Shown: one piece after another, positions 18,614 through 26,618 of the stretch
Layout of the letters: each line of letters opens with the position of its first letter
Numbering within the stretch: the stretch's first letter is position 1
Position numbers and translations under genes: made by a program
Notes under the pieces: model-generated
What the model was told of the DNA's origin: nothing
Seen by the model: the letters and a program-made list of their open reading frames with translations, nothing else
The model's database searches: none
NCBI GenBank assembly: GCA_964429655.1
Contig: CAYSCZ010000005.1
Coordinates: 30,512 to 94,511, forward strand
Direction: 5' to 3'
Source of the DNA: CAYSCZ01 sp964429655
Lineage (GTDB): Bacteria > Bacteroidota > Bacteroidia > Cytophagales > Cyclobacteriaceae
Length of the DNA: 64,000 nt

Positions 18614-19813
18614 CTATCTGGAGGGCATGCTGGCATGGAAATCCCTAGCGATTCTGGTAGCAAAATCCTCCAGCAATCCCAATATTCTTTGCCTGTCTTT
18701 AGATTTTACAACAAATCCTATGTGATTATTCTTATTAATTCTCCAATATATTTCCGGTTCCGAAAAACCAGAAGTATCCGGGTGGACAAACTTACTTAAA
18801 GAAATAATTAATCCGGCATGTTCTCGTTCATGGTTTGGTAAGTGGTAAGGATTATTACTACTCATGCAACTCTCCAATTTAGCCCATTCAGCCCAAATAT
18901 TTATTCCAGTTGCGGCTTCAACCATATCCGATATGTGTGCACCACCTACTCTTGAAGATGTTTCCAAAAAAATAAACCCGCCCGTTTCGTGGTCCCTGAT
19001 GAATTCGGTGTGTGAAGCACCGTGTGTCATACCAAAAGCTTTTAATGTCCTGGCATTGATTTCATTCAATAAATGTTGCTCATGACTGTTAGTTTCCAGG
19101 GTCACAGTTTGAAATATTCCCCCACCATGCGCCACTTCGAACGGCGTATTCAGGTATTGCGAACAAACTGAAAATATCACATCACCATGAAGTGATAGTG
19201 CGTCTACATGGAATACATCTCCCGGTCGGAACTGCTCCATCAGATAATTATGTCGTTCATCACCCAAATCATTAATTGTATTCCAGGCTTCTTGATGATT
19301 ATAAACTTTTTTAATACCGGCAGCAGATGCTTCTGAGCGTGGCTTTATCAACCAGGGCGGTCTATGAAAAGCCATGTAGTCATTAATTTCCTGGTTATTA
19401 AATAACCTGGTGAAAGCAGGAACCGGAATACCGTTTTCATAGGCTTTGATCCGCATGGCTAATTTGTCACGAAAAAACCGAGCTGTAGATTGACCCATAC
19501 CGGGTATTCGAAAGTGTTCCCTTAAACAGGCAGCTTTTTCAACATCAAAATCATCAAGAGCGATAATCCGGTCTACCTTATGCGCTCTAATGAAGTGGGC
19601 AAATCCATTCAAAAAATGATGCTCATCCCATTTATTAGGGGTTACTTCATCCATAAAAAATATATCATCAAGATAAGCTCTGGGCCATGGTTCATGGTCC
19701 AAACGCCTGGACGTAATCAGGTAAACTTTATTGCCCATTTCTTTACAGCCAATCAAAAATTCTGATCCTTTAAAATAGCTTGATAAGCATAGGAATGTGC
19801 CATGATGATTCAT
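18614..19813 (-). CDS. ATP-grasp domain-containing protein
   Basis: 399 residues, cytoplasmic. The N-terminal Rossmann-like part (HGTFLCLSSYFKGSEFLIGCKEMGNKVYLIT) is the pre-ATP-grasp domain. The ATP-grasp core covers about residues 110-310, with the nucleotide-binding lysine in PPWLIKPRSEASAAGIKKV, the hinge MEQFRPGDVFHVDAL and the Mg2+-binding FIFLETSSRVGG. Such enzymes form amide or peptide bonds from carboxylates and ATP. It is the last gene of an esterase - M17 aminopeptidase - ATP-grasp operon, and its ATG overlaps the aminopeptidase stop by 4 bp, implying translational coupling. Product unknown; a dipeptide or amino-acid-amide ligase is a reasonable guess. Confidence 0.88.
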   Translation of the reverse strand: MNHHGTFLCLSSYFKGSEFLIGCKEMGNKVYLITSRRLDHEPWPRAYLDDIFFMDEVTPNKWDEHHFLNGFAHFIRAHKVDRIIALDDFDVEKAACLREHFRIPGMGQSTARFFRDKLAMRIKAYENGIPVPAFTRLFNNQEINDYMAFHRPPWLIKPRSEASAAGIKKVYNHQEAWNTINDLGDERHNYLMEQFRPGDVFHVDALSLHGDVIFSVCSQYLNTPFEVAHGGGIFQTVTLETNSHEQHLLNEINARTLKAFGMTHGASHTEFIRDHETGGFIFLETSSRVGGAHISDMVEAATGINIWAEWAKLESCMSSNNPYHLPNHEREHAGLIISLSKFVHPDTSGFSEPEIYWRINKNNHIGFVVKSKDRQRILGLLEDFATRIARDFHASMPSR

Positions 19814-21273
19814 ACTATGGTGTGCTTAGATAAGTATTGTGATAATAATAAAACGCCATATCCCGTGGCGCTTTTCATGTTGGTAAGATTAGAGTCGGCA
19901 AATGCGGTACCCGCAATATCAAAATGCACCCATCGCTCGTGGCCCTGTGTAAAAGCCTCTAAAAATTTGGCTGCATTTATCGCCCCTGCTACCGGTTTTC
20001 CACTGAGGTTTTTGATATCTGCCACATCCGATTTCAAATCTTCGTCATAGTCATTCCAAAGGGGTAATTGCCAGGATTTTTCCCCTGTCTTTTCCCCAGC
20101 CTTATAGAATTCCTGAACAAGTTGATTATTGTTTGAGAATATCCCCGCCGCATGATATCCAAGTGTTCGGACACAACTACCTGTCAAAGTAGCCAGGTCT
20201 ACGAGTGTTTTTGGATGATAATTTTTAATAATGTAGGCAATAGCATCTGCAAGAATAAGCCTTCCTTCTGCATCAGTGTCGATTATTTCAACTGACTTTC
20301 CTGAATAAGATGTAACTACGTCACCTGGTTTAATAGCTTTTCCATCAACACAATTCTCTGTTAATGGCACGGCAGCAACCAGGTTAATCGGCAATTTTAA
20401 CCTTGCAGCGGTCTCTACTGCTCCAATAACTGCTGCTGCTCCTCCCATATCGCTCTTCATGTAATGCATATTTTCGGAGGGTTTTATAGAGATCCCTCCT
20501 GTATCAAATGTAACACCTTTGCCAACCAGACCAGTTAATGCCTCCTCCGGATTTCCGTTGTACCGCATAATCACAAAATAAGGATTTGCATGACTACCCT
20601 GACTGACAGCAGCCAGTAAATTCATCCCCTCAGATTTAATTTGATCTACATCAAATACATTCACTTCAAACCCATATTTTTTAGCCGATGTTGTAATATA
20701 GTCTTTGACATATTCTGGTGTAACGAGATTTGAAGGGCCATTCATAAGGTCTTTTATATTGGATTGACATGTCGAAAGCTCAATAATAGCCTTTCCCGTG
20801 TCAATAGCTTCATCCATTGATGGAGAAATGATTAATTCAACATCTTCTATTCTAACATCTTCCTTCAAACTATTTTTCAATTTCCCGATATCATAATACC
20901 CGCAATAAAGACCATTAATCAATGCTTTTAAAACAACCTTTTGATCCGGGGATGCCAAATGATCGAGCTCTATAGCAAAAGTTTGGTGTTTTGATGCTTT
21001 CCATTGCTTTGCATAGTATGAGAAATCTTTTGAAATCTCCATGAATGACTTCCCAACACCCAAACCAATAATAATAACGTTTGAATATTTAGACTTGGCC
21101 CCGGGAATTAAAGTCAAAGATTGGTCTTTTTTTGCTTGGAATGTTGGAAAGTCCTTCAAATCAAAAGTCGATTTCAATTGCTCAATTAGATTATCTTCGA
21201 TATCTCTTTCAAAAAAAGGTACGATAAGTAATTGTGGGTCTTTTGCTGAATCTGTTTTCTTGGTTAGTATCAT
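19810..21273 (-). CDS. Leucyl aminopeptidase family protein (M17)
   Basis: 487 residues from the ATG at 21271-21273. The frame is open for 26 more codons upstream, but that would overlap the esterase gene. The C-terminal catalytic domain has the M17 signatures: the metal-binding Lys/Asp in VGKGVTFDTGGISIKPS, MKSDMGGAAAVIGA, and the family signature DTDAEGRLILADA. The N-terminal domain is the usual variable macro-like fold. It is a cytoplasmic hexameric zinc/manganese exopeptidase releasing N-terminal residues. It lies 4 bp after the esterase gene and overlaps the ATP-grasp gene by 4 bp, so it is the middle gene of a tight operon. Confidence 0.93.
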   Translation of the reverse strand: MILTKKTDSAKDPQLLIVPFFERDIEDNLIEQLKSTFDLKDFPTFQAKKDQSLTLIPGAKSKYSNVIIIGLGVGKSFMEISKDFSYYAKQWKASKHQTFAIELDHLASPDQKVVLKALINGLYCGYYDIGKLKNSLKEDVRIEDVELIISPSMDEAIDTGKAIIELSTCQSNIKDLMNGPSNLVTPEYVKDYITTSAKKYGFEVNVFDVDQIKSEGMNLLAAVSQGSHANPYFVIMRYNGNPEEALTGLVGKGVTFDTGGISIKPSENMHYMKSDMGGAAAVIGAVETAARLKLPINLVAAVPLTENCVDGKAIKPGDVVTSYSGKSVEIIDTDAEGRLILADAIAYIIKNYHPKTLVDLATLTGSCVRTLGYHAAGIFSNNNQLVQEFYKAGEKTGEKSWQLPLWNDYDEDLKSDVADIKNLSGKPVAGAINAAKFLEAFTQGHERWVHFDIAGTAFADSNLTNMKSATGYGVLLLSQYLSKHTIV

Positions 21274-21277
21274 AAAT

Positions 21278-22084
21278 TTATCGTAGCAATAATGACTTAG
21301 TGTATAACCATTCAATGGCATTGGCAAACTCATTACTCCAGTACCATTCATTATGTTCCCCTTCAGGGTTGAGTGATATTTTCACATTTACGTTTGCCCT
21401 CCTACGTCTTCGTTTTTCAATTATCCTTGCAAATTTTTCCACTTGTGGCACCAATGATTTGCTTTCTTTTTCTCCGGCGTAAATATAAAATGAAGTATCG
21501 TCTGGTGGAAAGAAAGTCATTGCATGATAGTAAATAAGTGGAGATATCCACAGCGAGGGTGAAAAGATCATAAATTTACTGTATATCCTGGGTCGCCTCA
21601 ATCCACACCAAATGCTGATCAACCCTCCCATTGAACTTCCACCAATTCCAGTATATTCCCTGTCGGGAAGTGTCCTGTAATATTGATCAATGTGGGGTTT
21701 TAAGGATTCTGCTAAAAACCTTGCATATCTTCTTCCATGCCCCTTACCGACCCGTGAAATTGGAAAAGGATTATACTCTTTCAACCTACTCTCATCTCCA
21801 TGATCAATGGCTACGACAATTATCCCGGCTGTCCCAGCTCTAGCCATGTCCTCCAGTTTTTTATCTATAGCCCAGTTTCCGTAGGGAGCATTTTCACCAA
21901 ACAGGTTTTGACCATCGTGTAAATAAAGTACTGGATATCTTTGATTTTTTAGATAATAATCACAAGGAAGTAAAATTCTTATTTTCCTGGTAGTATCCAG
22001 TAAAGCTATTTCAAATGCTTCGTGTACAGTCTCTATAACCGGGTAAAAAGATTTTACCCTTAACGCTTCATGGATATTTGCCAT
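21278..22084 (-). CDS. Alpha/beta hydrolase, putative esterase (esterase D/Fes-like)
   Basis: 268 residues, with no signal peptide. It follows the esterase D / enterochelin-esterase-like pattern (PF00756): strand YPVLYLHDGQNLF (about 50-62), the nucleophile elbow GGSSMGG (Ser151) and a late catalytic His in GEHNEWYW (about residue 247). It would hydrolyse carboxyl esters in the cytoplasm. It is the first gene of the three-gene operon with the M17 peptidase and ATP-grasp genes. The ATG lies just downstream of a short AT-rich region. Confidence 0.87.
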   Translation of the reverse strand: MANIHEALRVKSFYPVIETVHEAFEIALLDTTRKIRILLPCDYYLKNQRYPVLYLHDGQNLFGENAPYGNWAIDKKLEDMARAGTAGIIVVAIDHGDESRLKEYNPFPISRVGKGHGRRYARFLAESLKPHIDQYYRTLPDREYTGIGGSSMGGLISIWCGLRRPRIYSKFMIFSPSLWISPLIYYHAMTFFPPDDTSFYIYAGEKESKSLVPQVEKFARIIEKRRRRRANVNVKISLNPEGEHNEWYWSNEFANAIEWLYTKSLLLR

Positions 22085-22164
22085 CTTTCCTAACCCAGAT
22101 TTTCTTCCAATTGAGGGTGTAAATTATGGAAAAAACCTGAATAGGTCTATACTTGATTTAAGAG

Positions 22165-23058
22165 CTATGAGCTTTTATCACTTACCTTTTGCCACTTTTC
22201 CATAATCATGGTAGAATCATTTTGCTGTTCGGAATCACTTATTAAAATACCTTTATGTTTCCAAACACCATTCTCATTTAGATTAAATTCAAATGGCACT
22301 CTGGTACCTACTAAGCCTAAATCTCCTTTATAAATCATATGGATGTTTTCGAAGTATTTGCCATTTTTAAAATCGTAAGGGCCTGCACCCGCCTGTAATA
22401 CTTCATCTCCTTCAGAATTAAATTTAACCCAAACAAAATGTGTAGGGGTGATCAGTTTAATATATCTCACAAAGTTGGGATACTCCATCCACTGCCCGGT
22501 TCCTTCATCCTGATAAGAAATTAGTTCCCATGTTCCATGAATTTCAGGTTTGCTTACCGGATCATTTTCTACTTTGACCCATATTTCTTCAATTTTGGAT
22601 GAATCAACGATGACGTTTTCGGCTTTTTCAGCATCAAACTCCATAACTTTTGCATATCCGGTATGATACCATTTTCCATCTTTAAACTCCGCTTTAAATG
22701 GAATGGATTGACCCAGTTCATTTGAACCAGGTGGCAGGAAAAATTTAATGCTTTCCGTGTATACCTGACCCACTAAATCATAGGTACCGCCTCCCATTCC
22801 AATCAGATTATTATTATCCGTTTCATAACTAATCCAGGTAAAATGATCTGGAGTGATGTATTTTTGGTAAATAACAGATTCAGGGTAAGATTCCCATTCT
22901 GTACCACCATTGGGATGGTCAATATATTTTGAAAGTCTCCATGTACCTACCAAATTAAAATCTTCTGATTTACCTATGGCAGATTTATCTTTTTTAGATG
23001 ATTCCCCACAACCTATAAATAAAAATATTAGCAGTGATGATAAGATGATATTATTCAT
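22165..23058 (-). CDS. Lipoprotein with two tandem lipocalin-like repeats
   Basis: 297 residues. The signal peptide ends with lipobox LFIGC (C17). Two homologous units follow, at about residues 35-160 and 170-292. Each begins GTWxLxxY, contains W(E/M)xYPxxVxYxKxITPxHFxWxxxxxD and GxGxYDxxxxxYxExI, and ends WxKV(x)N. This is an internal duplication of a lipocalin-like beta-barrel unit common in Bacteroidota secreted proteins. The function is unknown, but ligand binding at the envelope is plausible. It is monocistronic and leftward, divergent from the first receiver gene. Confidence 0.8.
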   Translation of the reverse strand: MNNIILSSLLIFLFIGCGESSKKDKSAIGKSEDFNLVGTWRLSKYIDHPNGGTEWESYPESVIYQKYITPDHFTWISYETDNNNLIGMGGGTYDLVGQVYTESIKFFLPPGSNELGQSIPFKAEFKDGKWYHTGYAKVMEFDAEKAENVIVDSSKIEEIWVKVENDPVSKPEIHGTWELISYQDEGTGQWMEYPNFVRYIKLITPTHFVWVKFNSEGDEVLQAGAGPYDFKNGKYFENIHMIYKGDLGLVGTRVPFEFNLNENGVWKHKGILISDSEQQNDSTMIMEKWQKVSDKSS

Positions 23059-23283
23059 AACAGAGTGATTTTGAAATTCAATAATAACTTCATTTTATCA
23101 TAAATTAACAAATTCCATGATGTTATGCAACTTTATAATATTTTTTCAAAGGGATTAACGCAGCTGTTTAATTAAAACTTTTTATATTAGTAGTTATCGA
23201 GGATTTAATGTTGATAGTCTTATTGAAACTACTTGATGAGTATCAACGTTTTCCCCGTATTTAGTAACAATTAATTATCAGCT

Positions 23284-23700
23284 ATGGTTAAAGGGTTAAT
23301 CATCTGTGTAGATGATGAAAAAATTGTTCTTGACACATTAAAATCACTTCTCTTAAAACCTTTCGAGAATTACTACCTTGAGTTTGCTGAAAGTGCGGAG
23401 GAAGCACTTGAAGTCCTTGAAGAATATGAGGATGAGGAAATTACAACCTTAGCTGTGGTTACTGATTGGCTAATGCCAGGAATGAAAGGTGATGAATTTT
23501 TGGTAAAAGTCCACAAAAAATATCCTAAATCGCTTAAAATTATCTTGTCAGGTTTAATTGACGAATCAGGTCTGAGGAAAGCTAAAAAAGAAGCCAACTT
23601 ATATAAATTTTTTTCTAAACCCTGGGATGCTAATGAATTAATCCGATCTATTAATAATGGCCTGCAATCAAATTTTGATTGTGAAGAACAGTTGATCTAA
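23284..23700 (+). CDS. Receiver-only response regulator (copy 1)
   Basis: 138 residues forming a single REC domain with acidic pair D10/D11, phosphoacceptor D61 (VVTDWLMPGMKGDE), Ser/Thr at ILSGL and conserved Lys in FFSKPWDAN. There is no output domain, so it probably acts on a partner kinase, phosphotransfer protein or diguanylate-cyclase-type target. It is closely similar along its full length to the gene at 24748 (same VDDEKxVLDxLKS, FAESAEEALEV, SGLIDESG and KPWD blocks), so it is a local duplication. No kinase gene is adjacent. Confidence 0.92.
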   Translation: MVKGLIICVDDEKIVLDTLKSLLLKPFENYYLEFAESAEEALEVLEEYEDEEITTLAVVTDWLMPGMKGDEFLVKVHKKYPKSLKIILSGLIDESGLRKAKKEANLYKFFSKPWDANELIRSINNGLQSNFDCEEQLI

Positions 23701-23774
23701 AAAACATCTTTTTTAAATAAATCTATTTTGCATATTGTTTAAATTGGTGGCTAGTAGTTAATTCGAATTTGGTT

Positions 23775-24272
23775 ATGAAATCTATACTGTTGTTAACAGC
23801 CATGCTCATTGCAAACGCTAGTTATAGTCAGGTCAATAAAGAAGAGTTTAAATTCCTGGTCTATGACTGGAGGGCATTTGCTCAAAACCTTGAAAATAAT
23901 CCTGATGCGTTGAACAAATATTGCTCAGATGAGGTGTACAACGAGTCTGTATCAAAGATATTAAGGGAACTTCATAAGTACGATGTAAAAATCTTGAAAA
24001 ACTTAAAGGATAAAACTGCTTCCGTAAGTGAGGGGTCTAATGCGGAAGACCGATGGTCGACCAATAAAGTAGTTAAAGAGTTCCAAAGAAATCATAGCAT
24101 ATCAATTATTCTTCTTAAAATGATAAAACTATGTGATCAATTAGAAGCAATTGATCAAAATCCCCAGGATTTCAATGATATGAAACTTTCATTATACACT
24201 GAAATAAAACAACTGGTTAGACACATTGACAAAAAAATCGAGATTATAGAGAACCAAATAAATACCATCTGA
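23775..24272 (+). CDS. Small secreted helical protein, unknown function
   Basis: 165 residues from the ATG at 23775 (a TTG two codons upstream is possible). The signal peptide is MKSILLLTAMLIANASYS|QV. The mature part is almost entirely helical and charged, with no cysteine beyond one at NKYCSDE and no recognised family. It lies 74 bp after the first receiver gene and between two receiver paralogues, so cotranscription with copy 1 is possible. A periplasmic accessory or sensor role would be a guess. Confidence 0.7.
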   Translation: MKSILLLTAMLIANASYSQVNKEEFKFLVYDWRAFAQNLENNPDALNKYCSDEVYNESVSKILRELHKYDVKILKNLKDKTASVSEGSNAEDRWSTNKVVKEFQRNHSISIILLKMIKLCDQLEAIDQNPQDFNDMKLSLYTEIKQLVRHIDKKIEIIENQINTI

Positions 24273-24747
24273 CTTACCAGCATTAAAATTTAAGTCCATT
24301 ATTAGTTTAATTTTATATTCATTTTGTTGGCAAAACATGCAATTAATCCTATTGATTACCATCTTTAATTTTTTTTGAAGAACCTACCACCGGCCAGGTT
24401 TAGAATAATATGATCAGAGATGCTATCCTGGTTCTGAATTATTCAGGATTCTTTGAGATAAAAACATGAACATTCGATCGTAGAAATAAATGATAAAAGC
24501 AGGATATATCGGAGCCTTAAAAGACAATGTTCCTGAACTATCTTTCACGCCCATATTCAAGGAATAAGGAAGCTGATAGGGACTGTATATGGTAAAAAAA
24601 ATTGTCACTGAAACATAACATAAAAATTGAGTTTAAAAGTGAATCTTTAAAAACATCTTTTTTTGTTTATTTGCCGAAGAATTATCCTAAAACATTAATT
24701 TAGAATTCTAATATAAAAGTATCTTTATCCCCAGATAATCCACAGAT
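24273..24747. other. 475-bp intergenic region, no gene seen
   Basis: AT-rich, without a credible reading frame or stable terminator. A 61-codon minus-strand frame (24423-24608) lacks any coding signature. The motif AAAACATCTTTTTT occurs here (about 24651) and again just after the first receiver gene (about 23702), a short repeat that may be left over from the receiver duplication. Confidence 0.4.
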
Positions 24748-25155
24748 ATGGAAAAAGGTTTGATTATATGCGTTGATGATGAAAAAATGGTTTTAGACGC
24801 ATTAAAATCTATTTTAAGAGAACCCTTCAATGATTTCATTTTAGAATTTGCTGAAAGTGCCGAAGAAGCACTTGAAGTAATTGAAGATTATGAAGAAGAT
24901 AGTATAGATCCTTTAGTTGTTGTCACTGACTGGATGATGCCAGGCATGAAGGGGGATGAATTCCTGGTTGAATTACACATGAAGTATCCACAGGCTCTAA
25001 AAATCATTCTCTCCGGATTAATAGACGAATCAGGTATTACAAGAGCCCGGGAAGAAGCAGACCTTTATGAATGTCTAACCAAACCGTGGGATAGTGATAA
25101 ACTTGTTAAAACCATTAAGGATGGTTTGAAAAAAGATGATTTAAATGGTCTGTAA
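24748..25155 (+). CDS. Receiver-only response regulator (copy 2)
   Basis: 135 residues with a single REC domain, the paralogue of the gene at 23284. It has D10/D11, phosphoacceptor D61 (VVTDWMMPGMKGDE), LSGLIDESG and the Lys in CLTKPWDSD. The N-terminal 48 residues differ from copy 1 at only a handful of positions. It ends 4 bp before the convergent KamA-like gene, with no terminator between. Both copies keep every phosphorylation residue, so both are probably active. Confidence 0.92.
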   Translation: MEKGLIICVDDEKMVLDALKSILREPFNDFILEFAESAEEALEVIEDYEEDSIDPLVVVTDWMMPGMKGDEFLVELHMKYPQALKIILSGLIDESGITRAREEADLYECLTKPWDSDKLVKTIKDGLKKDDLNGL

Positions 25156-25158
25156 TGT

Positions 25159-26514
25159 CTATTTAAAATAATCTTCCGTTAGCTCTTTTGCATCGGCAAA
25201 AAAGCTTCTGAATGCTCTTTCAAAGAAAAATTCCCTGGCTCCAAAAGCCGGCTTTAGATCATCCAGCCATATAGCGTTTTTATCATATTTGGCAAAAAAG
25301 ATATTATCAGTCCATTCAGGCACCCTGCTTTGAATAAATTTCAATACCATCACTTTTTGCCCATTAATAGTTGATGATCCCAGGACATGAACTTTTCCAG
25401 GCTCTGCTGACATGCTGGGCCCCCTAACTGTTCTGGCTAGTCCGCTTACCTGGCTAAAGGCTTCCTGGTATATTTGATGCGCCTTAACTAACGGTACAGC
25501 AAAATAATGTTGGGCACCGGTATCTCTAGCAAGAAACATGTAATAAGGGATTATTCCCATTCTTACTTGTTCTTCCCACATATCCCTCCATGTGTTTGCA
25601 GAATCATTTATGTTTTTCATTACAGGTGACTGAGACCTGATTTGTGCTCCTGTCGATAAAATTCTTTTTACTGCTTGCTGTGCCACATCAGTTTGCAATT
25701 CCACTGGATGATTAAAATGAGCCATAAATGCCAGACTCTTACCGGAATCCACGATCTTCGAAAAAAGTCTTATAATGTCATCACAATCCCGGTCACTTGT
25801 AAATTTATAGGGCCAATACCCCAATGCCTTGGTACCTAATCTAATATTTTTAATATGTGGCAGATCATTTTCTATTAATGGTAACAGATAACTTTCTAAG
25901 CGATCTGCAGTCATAATCAAGGGATCCCCGCCTGTAAAGAGTACATCGGTTACTTCTTCATGTGCTTTAAGGTATTTCACCATCAATTCCGTTTCCCTCA
26001 TGGCAAATTTCAATTCATCAATACCTACAAATTGTGGCCAACGAAAACAGAAAGTACAATAAGCATGGCAGGTTTGACTATGCCCGGGAAAGAAGAGTAT
26101 GGTTTCTCTATACTTATGCTGAATACCAGTAAGTTTGGTTCCTTCAATTTTTGGAACATTCAACTCCATTTGTCCTGCAGGATGGGGATTTAAAAGTTGC
26201 CTTATATCATTCGCTACTTTTACCATCTCGTGTTTTTTCTTACCAGAGACAAGTATTTTTTCCATTCGCTGAAAATGCTCTTCGTTTAGCATATTCCTTT
26301 GTGGAAAAGTAAGCTTGAAAATTGGGTCATCCGGAATTTTTTCCCAGTTAATCAATTCATTGATAACATAACTATTTACTTTGAAAGGAAGTACGCTGCC
26401 TACAACCTCAACGGACTTCATTTGATCTTCTGACAAATGCGCTTTTACCTGAGGAATTTTTCTGAAATTATTTAAAGAATAGGCTTTATATGGGTAATTA
26501 TCTGCGTTAAACAT
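25159..26514 (-). CDS. KamA family radical SAM protein (lysine 2,3-aminomutase-like)
   Basis: 451 residues. The radical-SAM cluster motif is C149-x3-C153-x2-C156 (HSQTCHAYCTFCFRWP). The SAM-binding Gly motif is FTGGDPLI, and a likely PLP lysine is K374 in SAEPGKVHVLG, at the place of the GGGGK lysine of lysine 2,3-aminomutases. No cysteine occurs after C244, so the C-terminal zinc-binding cysteines of true clostridial lysine 2,3-aminomutase are missing. It should catalyse a 1,2-amino shift or a related PLP/radical reaction; substrate unknown. It is not next to epmA or efp, so EpmB is not supported by context. It stands alone, convergent with the second receiver gene. Confidence 0.85.
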   Translation of the reverse strand: MFNADNYPYKAYSLNNFRKIPQVKAHLSEDQMKSVEVVGSVLPFKVNSYVINELINWEKIPDDPIFKLTFPQRNMLNEEHFQRMEKILVSGKKKHEMVKVANDIRQLLNPHPAGQMELNVPKIEGTKLTGIQHKYRETILFFPGHSQTCHAYCTFCFRWPQFVGIDELKFAMRETELMVKYLKAHEEVTDVLFTGGDPLIMTADRLESYLLPLIENDLPHIKNIRLGTKALGYWPYKFTSDRDCDDIIRLFSKIVDSGKSLAFMAHFNHPVELQTDVAQQAVKRILSTGAQIRSQSPVMKNINDSANTWRDMWEEQVRMGIIPYYMFLARDTGAQHYFAVPLVKAHQIYQEAFSQVSGLARTVRGPSMSAEPGKVHVLGSSTINGQKVMVLKFIQSRVPEWTDNIFFAKYDKNAIWLDDLKPAFGAREFFFERAFRSFFADAKELTEDYFK

Positions 26515-26618
26515 TGATTAATTAAGTCAAGGATTGGCAACTCTAATCTGCAATCTATATCTGATAGATAGAAAATAAAAGATGTCAGCATTAAGACAAT
26601 ATTATCATGCTATTTAAT

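Noticed and set aside
24423..24608. 61-codon minus-strand frame in an intergenic region
   Set aside because: No start context, no domain, no operon partner, and composition unlike the neighbours; likely chance.
25159..26514. Naming the KamA-like gene epmB
   Set aside because: EpmB is shorter and usually linked to efp or epmA; neither is adjacent.
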